NCBI GenBank assembly: GCA_016291185.1
Contig: JAEFAI010000006.1
Coordinates: 28,247-92,246 of the forward strand
Length of the DNA: 64,000 nt
Reading direction: 5' to 3'
From: Bacteroidales bacterium
GTDB taxonomy: Bacteria > Bacteroidota > Bacteroidia > Bacteroidales > UBA932
Shown: piece after piece, positions 59,619 through 64,000 of the stretch
Layout: each line of letters begins with the position of its first letter
Position numbering within the stretch: the first letter of the stretch is position 1
Translations under genes and position numbers: made by a program
The notes under the pieces: model-generated
Told to the model about the DNA's origin: nothing
Databases searched by the model: none
What the model saw: the letters and a program-made list of their open reading frames with translations, nothing else

Positions 59619-60875
59619 TTATTCGTCTCTCATAGCGTCTACGGGCTTGATCTGCATAGCGCGGGAAGCGGGCATCAGGCCGGCCACCACACCCAGAACC
59701 GTGAGGAGGGATGCTGCCAGCACCGCCGTGCCGAAGGGCACCTGGAAGGCGGCTTTCAGGATGCCGTCCTGCGTCATGGCCGCCTCTACGCCGGCCAGGA
59801 TAAGCACGCTGAACACGATGCCCGCCATGCCCGCCACCAGCGTGAGCACAATGCTCTCGGAAATGATCTGACCCAGGATCTGGTGGGGTGTGGCGCCAAT
59901 CGCGCGGCGGATGCCAATCTCCGTGGTGCGTTCCTTCACGCTCACCATCATAATGTTGGATACGCCTATCACGCCGGCCAGCAGGGTTCCCATGCCGATG
60001 AGCCACACCAGGAAGTTGATGCCCTTGAACAGGTTGTCTATGATGCCGAAGATGAGCTGGGTGTTCAGCAGGAACAGGGCCTGTTCGTCGGTGGGGTCGA
60101 AGTAATGCGCCCGGGCCAGGATTTCCCGTACGCGGGGCGTGAGGTCGCTCATCGTATACCCCGGCTTGGCCGTGAAGCACAGCATCTGGATGTTGTTGCC
60201 CAGGTTATAGGCCCTGACGGCCTGGGTGAGAGGAATGGTAACGGCGTCGGAGCTGCTGCCATTGATGTTGATGTTGCCTGCCTCCCGCCAGTCCACGCCG
60301 ATGACGCTGTAATAGGTGCCGCCGATGCGGATGCGCTGCCCGCAGGGGTCTCCGCCCTCCGGGAACAGGTTGGCGTACACTTTTTTACCCAGCACGCAGA
60401 CTTTGCGCTCCTGGGCCAGGTCGGCCTCGTTGAGGTATCGGCCATACATCATCTTGGGCGTCTCGATGTTCACGTAATCGGCCCGGGCGCCCTTTACCAC
60501 GGCGTCTGTGTAGGTGTTTTCGTTCCGCGCGACGCTCTTGCCCCAGAGACTTACGGTAGGGGTGACCGTCTCCAGTTCCGGCATCAGGTTCTTGAGGCGG
60601 TCCACATCGGCATAGTTCATCTCCCAGGTGCGCCCTTTCTTGAAGCCTTTGAAGGGCTTGGACGTGTTGTTGGAGAAGGCGATGCAGGTGTTCTGCGCGA
60701 ATCCTTCGAAGGTGTTGTTCATTAACTCCTTAAGCCCCTGGCTGCCGCCGATGAGGAGCATCAGCATGAAGATGCCCCAGAACACGCCGAAGCCGGTGAG
60801 GAAGCTGCGGCTTCTGTTCCGCAGGATGCTGTCCAGGATTTCCCGGAAAGTATCGGTGTCAAACCACTTTTTCAT
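59619..60875 (-). CDS. MacB-type ABC transporter permease (second copy)
   Basis: A 418-residue inner-membrane permease with an N-terminal helix, a periplasmic MacB_PCD domain (about 45-245) and a C-terminal FtsX domain with three helices (GVSNIMMVSVKERTTEIGIRRAIGA, IVLTLVAGMAGIVFSVLIL, PASRAMQIKPVDAMRDE). MacB-type exporters use mechanotransmission to push substrates from the periplasm through TolC. It overlaps the other permease by 4 bases. Two permeases without a fused ATPase fits a heterodimeric exporter. Confidence 0.9.
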   Translation of the reverse strand: MKKWFDTDTFREILDSILRNRSRSFLTGFGVFWGIFMLMLLIGGSQGLKELMNNTFEGFAQNTCIAFSNNTSKPFKGFKKGRTWEMNYADVDRLKNLMPELETVTPTVSLWGKSVARNENTYTDAVVKGARADYVNIETPKMMYGRYLNEADLAQERKVCVLGKKVYANLFPEGGDPCGQRIRIGGTYYSVIGVDWREAGNININGSSSDAVTIPLTQAVRAYNLGNNIQMLCFTAKPGYTMSDLTPRVREILARAHYFDPTDEQALFLLNTQLIFGIIDNLFKGINFLVWLIGMGTLLAGVIGVSNIMMVSVKERTTEIGIRRAIGATPHQILGQIISESIVLTLVAGMAGIVFSVLILAGVEAAMTQDGILKAAFQVPFGTAVLAASLLTVLGVVAGLMPASRAMQIKPVDAMRDE

Positions 60876-62137
60876 TCGGCTCTCAGGGCTTCAATGGGTT
60901 TTACTTTTGCGGCTTTCCAGGCGGGGACTGCCCCGGCCAGGGTGCCGGCGATAATCAGGAGCAGGGTGGCTTCCAGGGCCACGTCCAGCCCCACGGTGGG
61001 GTTCACCAGCATACGGATTTCCTCGAAGCCGATGTCCACGGCTTTCTGTCCCACGGTCTTGTCCATAATCTCGCAGGCAATCATTCCCAGAAACATCCCC
61101 GCGTAGCCGAAGACGGCGGTGATACAGATGCTCTCGGAGATGATGAGCTTGAGGATGGCACCGGGACGGGCGCCGATGGCCTTGCGGATGCCAAACTCGT
61201 GGGTGCGCTCCTTCACGGTGATGAGCATGATGTTGGAAACGCCCACGATGCCGCTCACCAGGGTGAGAAGGCCCAGGATCCACAGGGCGATGCGAAGGAT
61301 ACCCTGCGCCTTGTTCATCTGCAGGTTTTGCGTGTATCCGTTCATTACCCAGATGCCCTGGTTGTCGTCCGGGGCTATGTCGTGCATGCGCTTGAGGGCG
61401 CCGGTATACTCTTCCTCGAAGGCCTGGTGCTCCTCCAGGGTCTTGGGACCGTTTACGTTGAAGGTGATGCTCTCAATCTTGTCGGAACTGTCGTAGATAC
61501 CTTTATAAGTGGTATAGGGAATGTTCACGCGGCGGCGGAAATCCCCTTCGTCGGTGTGGTAGATGCCCACTACCTGGTAGGAGATGCTTCCTGCTGCAAT
61601 CCATCGGCCCACCACTTCTTCCGGCTTTCCGGGCATCAGCTCCTTGGCCTGGGACAGGGCGATGACCATCACTTTCCTCTTCTCCCGGATGTCCGTGGGA
61701 TTGATGAAACGGCCGGCGGCCATCTTGATTTTGTTCTGTTCCTGGTATTCGGGCACCACGCCGTTGATCCAGCCGCCTACGGTACGGCCTTCCAGGGAAA
61801 GGACGGAACTGGTGGAGGAAGTGGTGGTGGTTACGTTCTCGATAACGCCTTCCCAGTCGGTTCCCTTGGTGTAATTCACGTCTTTCTGGTCCAACTGGAT
61901 TCGACGGCGCTCCTTGTAACCTTTGTATGGTTTGGAGGTGCGCCACCCTTCCACGGAGATATCCAGGGTAACGTAGTCCTGGATGTTTCCCATAAATGAA
62001 TTCATCAGTCCGTTGCCGGCTCCCAGCAAAGCGATGAGCAGGAAAATGCCCCAGCTTACCGCAAAGCCCGTGAGGGCCGTGCGCAGCTTGTTGTTCCGGA
62101 GGGAACTGGCTATTTCGTGGATAATCTCTATTCGCAT
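60872..62137 (-). CDS. MacB-type ABC transporter permease (first copy)
   Basis: A 421-residue inner-membrane permease, paralogue of the next gene. N-terminal helix (FAVSWGIFLLIALLGAGNGL), MacB_PCD periplasmic domain, and C-terminal FtsX domain (GVSNIMLITVKERTHEFGIRKAIGA, PAWKAAKVKPIEALRAE). It overlaps the ATPase gene by 1 base and the next permease by 4 bases. Confidence 0.9.
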   Translation of the reverse strand: MRIEIIHEIASSLRNNKLRTALTGFAVSWGIFLLIALLGAGNGLMNSFMGNIQDYVTLDISVEGWRTSKPYKGYKERRRIQLDQKDVNYTKGTDWEGVIENVTTTTSSTSSVLSLEGRTVGGWINGVVPEYQEQNKIKMAAGRFINPTDIREKRKVMVIALSQAKELMPGKPEEVVGRWIAAGSISYQVVGIYHTDEGDFRRRVNIPYTTYKGIYDSSDKIESITFNVNGPKTLEEHQAFEEEYTGALKRMHDIAPDDNQGIWVMNGYTQNLQMNKAQGILRIALWILGLLTLVSGIVGVSNIMLITVKERTHEFGIRKAIGARPGAILKLIISESICITAVFGYAGMFLGMIACEIMDKTVGQKAVDIGFEEIRMLVNPTVGLDVALEATLLLIIAGTLAGAVPAWKAAKVKPIEALRAE

Positions 62138-62853
62138 TACTTCATGAGGGGACCGCCCCAGGCGTCGTGGTGGATGTTTTCTTCAATCTGGCCGATGACG
62201 CCGTCCTTGATGTGGATGATCTTGTCGGTCTCATTGGCCACGCCGCTTTCGTGCGTGACCACGATGATGGTGATACCTTCTTCTTGATTCAGTTTCTTCA
62301 GGAGCTGCATCACTTCTACGCTGGTCTTGGAGTCCAGGGCGCCGGTGGGTTCATCGGCCAGGATAATCTGGGGATGGGTGATGAGGGCGCGGGCTATGGC
62401 CACGCGCTGCTTCTGTCCGCCGGACATCTCGTTGGGGAAGTGGGATGCCCAAGGGGTGAGGCCCAGTTTTTCCAGATATTCCATGGCCAGTTCGTGGCGA
62501 CGGCGGCGGGACACCCCTTGATAATATAAGGGGAGTTCCACATTCTCCACGGCCGTCTTGAAGCTGATGAGGTTGAAACTCTGGAAAACGAAGCCGATCA
62601 TACGGTTGCGGTAGTCTGCACTTTGCCGCTCGCTCAGGTCTTTGATGAGCTTTCCGTCAAGGGTATAGGTTCCGGTATCATAGTTATCGAGAATTCCGAG
62701 AATGTTTAGTAGTGTACTCTTACCGGAACCCGACGCGCCCATAATGGACACGAATTCACCTCTTTCGATGCTGAGATTGATACCCTTGAGGACGTGCAAC
62801 GGCTGACCGTTGTTGTAAGTTTTGTTAAGTTCTTTTAATTCTATTAGCGCCAT
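62137..62853 (-). CDS. MacB/LolD-type ABC transporter ATP-binding protein
   Basis: A 238-residue cytosolic ATPase. Walker [11 protein letters not shown]-loop FVFQSFNLI, signature [15 protein letters not shown], Walker [12 protein letters not shown], and switch His in VVTHESG. It powers the two permeases that follow. First gene of a five-gene operon (ATPase, two permeases, adaptor, TolC). Confidence 0.93.
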   Translation of the reverse strand: MALIELKELNKTYNNGQPLHVLKGINLSIERGEFVSIMGASGSGKSTLLNILGILDNYDTGTYTLDGKLIKDLSERQSADYRNRMIGFVFQSFNLISFKTAVENVELPLYYQGVSRRRRHELAMEYLEKLGLTPWASHFPNEMSGGQKQRVAIARALITHPQIILADEPTGALDSKTSVEVMQLLKKLNQEEGITIIVVTHESGVANETDKIIHIKDGVIGQIEENIHHDAWGGPLMK

Positions 62854-62884
62854 TATTTCGCTGTATTAGTATCCTATTACACTG

Positions 62885-62892
62885 CAAAGATA
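62885..62892 (-). promoter_or_regulatory. -7 box (TATCTTTG on the minus strand) for the exporter operon
   Basis: CAAAGATA on the plus strand reads TATCTTTG on the minus strand, 31 bases before the ATPase ATG. Confidence 0.65.
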
Positions 62893-63036
62893 GGACTGTT
62901 TTTTTAATTTGCAAAACTTTTTTCGTTTATTAGACGAAGAAAGTTGGGGATTGGTTGGGATTTTGTACAAAAAACCGGCCAGTTTGAATTTTTTTCATTA
63001 CTTTAGCGCTCCGATAGGAATAATCTCTATTAGTAT

Positions 63037-64000
63037 ATGTCTACTTCTACAGTAAAAACACTCCGTGACTCGGCCGCCATGCGCTGGACAGCCCTTCTGC
63101 TGCTGGCTATGGCCATGTTCTGCAGTTACATCTTCATGGACATCCTGTCCCCCATCAAGGACCTTATGCAGGAAACCCGCGGCTGGGATTCCACCGCTTT
63201 CGGTACCATGCAGGGCTCCGAGGTGTTCCTCAACGTATTTGTTTTCTTCCTCATCTTCGCCGGTATCATCCTGGACAAGATGGGAGTCCGGTTTACCGCC
63301 GTCCTGAGTGCCTCCGTTATGCTGGTAGGCGCCTGCATCAAGTGGTACGCCGTGAGCGAGTCCTTTATGGGCAGCAGCCTGGAGACTTGGTTCACCAATA
63401 ACCTTAATTATATACCGCTCTTTGACGAACTGGGTGTCTCGCCCTTCTACCGCGGAATGCCCGCATCGGCCAAACTGGCCGCCTGCGGCTTTATGATCTT
63501 CGGTTGCGGCTGCGAGATGGCCGGCATCACCGTGAGCCGTGGTATTGTGAAATGGTTCAAGGGCCGTGAAATGGCCTTGGCTATGGGCTCCGAGATGGCC
63601 CTGGCCCGTCTGGGTGTGGCCACCTGTATGATCTTCAGCCCCTTCTTTGCCAAGCTCGGCGGTCACGTGGACGTTTCCCGCAGCGTGGCTTTCGGCGTGG
63701 TGCTTATGTGCATCGCCGTCATTATGACCGTCGTCTACTTCTTTATGGACAAGAAGCTGGATGAGCAGACCGGTGAGGCCGAAGAAAAGGACGATCCCTT
63801 CAAGGTCAGCGACATTGGAAAGATCCTCTCCGACGGTGGCTTCTGGATTGTAGCCCTGCTGTGCGTGCTGTATTATTCGGCCATCTTCCCCTTCCAGAAG
63901 TACGCCGTGAATATGTTGCAGTGCAACCTTTCCCTGGAACTGCCGGATGCCGGTTCCTTCTGGGCCAGCTCCCGGGTTACCCTCATCCAGTATTTCATTA
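63037..64000 (+). CDS. MFS transporter, N-terminal part
   Basis: At least 321 residues are encoded before the window ends; the frame is open. It has a start at ATG 63037 (MSTSTVKTLRDSAAMRWT) and hydrophobic helices typical of the major facilitator superfamily: WTALLLLAMAMFCSYIFMD, VFVFFLIFAGIILDKMGVR, FMIFGCGCEMAGITVSRGIV, GREMALAMGSEMALARLG, FWIVALLCVLYYSAIFPFQK. The motif between helices 2 and 3 (DKMGVR) is MFS-like. The substrate is unknown. The promoter region (TTACTTTA at about 62999-63006) is weak. Confidence 0.82.
   Translation, partial: MSTSTVKTLRDSAAMRWTALLLLAMAMFCSYIFMDILSPIKDLMQETRGWDSTAFGTMQGSEVFLNVFVFFLIFAGIILDKMGVRFTAVLSASVMLVGACIKWYAVSESFMGSSLETWFTNNLNYIPLFDELGVSPFYRGMPASAKLAACGFMIFGCGCEMAGITVSRGIVKWFKGREMALAMGSEMALARLGVATCMIFSPFFAKLGGHVDVSRSVAFGVVLMCIAVIMTVVYFFMDKKLDEQTGEAEEKDDPFKVSDIGKILSDGGFWIVALLCVLYYSAIFPFQKYAVNMLQCNLSLELPDAGSFWASSRVTLIQYFI

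Noticed and set aside
1..64000. CRISPR arrays, tRNA and rRNA genes, insertion-sequence transposases
   Set aside because: No regularly spaced direct repeats, no tRNA cloverleaf with the T-loop GGTTCRA pattern outside coding sequence, and no transposase or integrase gene were found on reading both strands.

Overview
The window looks like chromosomal DNA from a fairly GC-rich member of the Bacteroidales (Bacteroidota). The evidence is the repeated -7 promoter box TAnnTTTG, a hybrid two-component regulator beside a SusC/SusD pair, a DUF3869-type lipoprotein, a Bacteroidota Pur-alpha protein, a glycine-lipid acyltransferase pair, and the zapA-rny and yajC-ybbR-coaE gene orders. High GC and an uncultured gut or rumen lineage are suggested, but the genus cannot be fixed from sequence alone. 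No tRNA, rRNA or CRISPR array was seen.

Layout. 1-6.8 kb: a GH9 glycanase, a PLP aminotransferase, an HD-domain protein and two envelope proteins. 6.9-9.2 kb: a His-rich lipoprotein and an OmpA-family protein, both with the codon use of highly expressed genes. 9.2-13.5 kb: a coiled-coil protein, ZapA, a probable structured RNA, RNase Y and a DsbD-like protein carrying two repeat elements in frame. 13.6-16.1 kb (minus strand): Pur-alpha protein, MTA/SAH deaminase and purine nucleoside phosphorylase. 16.1-20.6 kb: NusB, YajC, YbbR-like, CoaE, DUF5606 and RimO. 20.7-24.2 kb: a type-B carboxylesterase and two acyltransferases of glycine-lipid type. 24.2-24.5 kb: RNase P RNA (minus strand). 24.6-32.7 kb: a four-gene minus-strand operon for plant-xylan breakdown (GH3, DUF1573, CE1, GH43-CE1). 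32.8-35.7 kb: a tandem metallo-beta-lactamase-fold protein and glutamate formimidoyltransferase. 35.9-45.8 kb: hybrid two-component regulator, SusC, SusD and a TlpA-like thioredoxin. 45.8-49.4 kb: an FMN riboswitch and a complete riboflavin operon. 49.4-51.3 kb: an EamA transporter and a VapBC-type toxin-antitoxin pair. 51.3-57.1 kb: an apparent insertion with a cytochrome c assembly gene fragment and a five-gene minus-strand cluster. 57.2-62.9 kb: TolC, adaptor, two MacB-type permeases and an ATPase. 63.0-64.0 kb: the start of an MFS transporter, cut by the window end.

The most interesting locus is 51.7-57.15 kb. A 48-codon reading frame (56949-57095, minus) has its own promoter and is followed by a hairpin. 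Downstream lie a small DUF6169-like protein, a DUF218-DUF1460 fusion, a MATE exporter fused to a degenerate HATPase-like domain, and a radical SAM/SPASM enzyme with a PqqD-like N-terminal domain. The genes overlap or abut. This has the anatomy of a ribosomally made, radical-SAM-modified peptide (RiPP) system: precursor, leader-recognising maturase, Cys-hydrolase candidate and exporter. A MacAB-TolC-type exporter operon lies directly upstream on the same strand. I do not recognise it as a described system; the peptide and its modification are inference.

Other notable themes are short GC-rich palindromes (ATTCGCCGG..CCGGCGAAT) and larger fold-back elements of 114-126 bp that sit between genes and also inside coding sequence, and several genes whose -7 box lies only 4-9 bases before the ATG, implying leaderless or nearly leaderless mRNAs.
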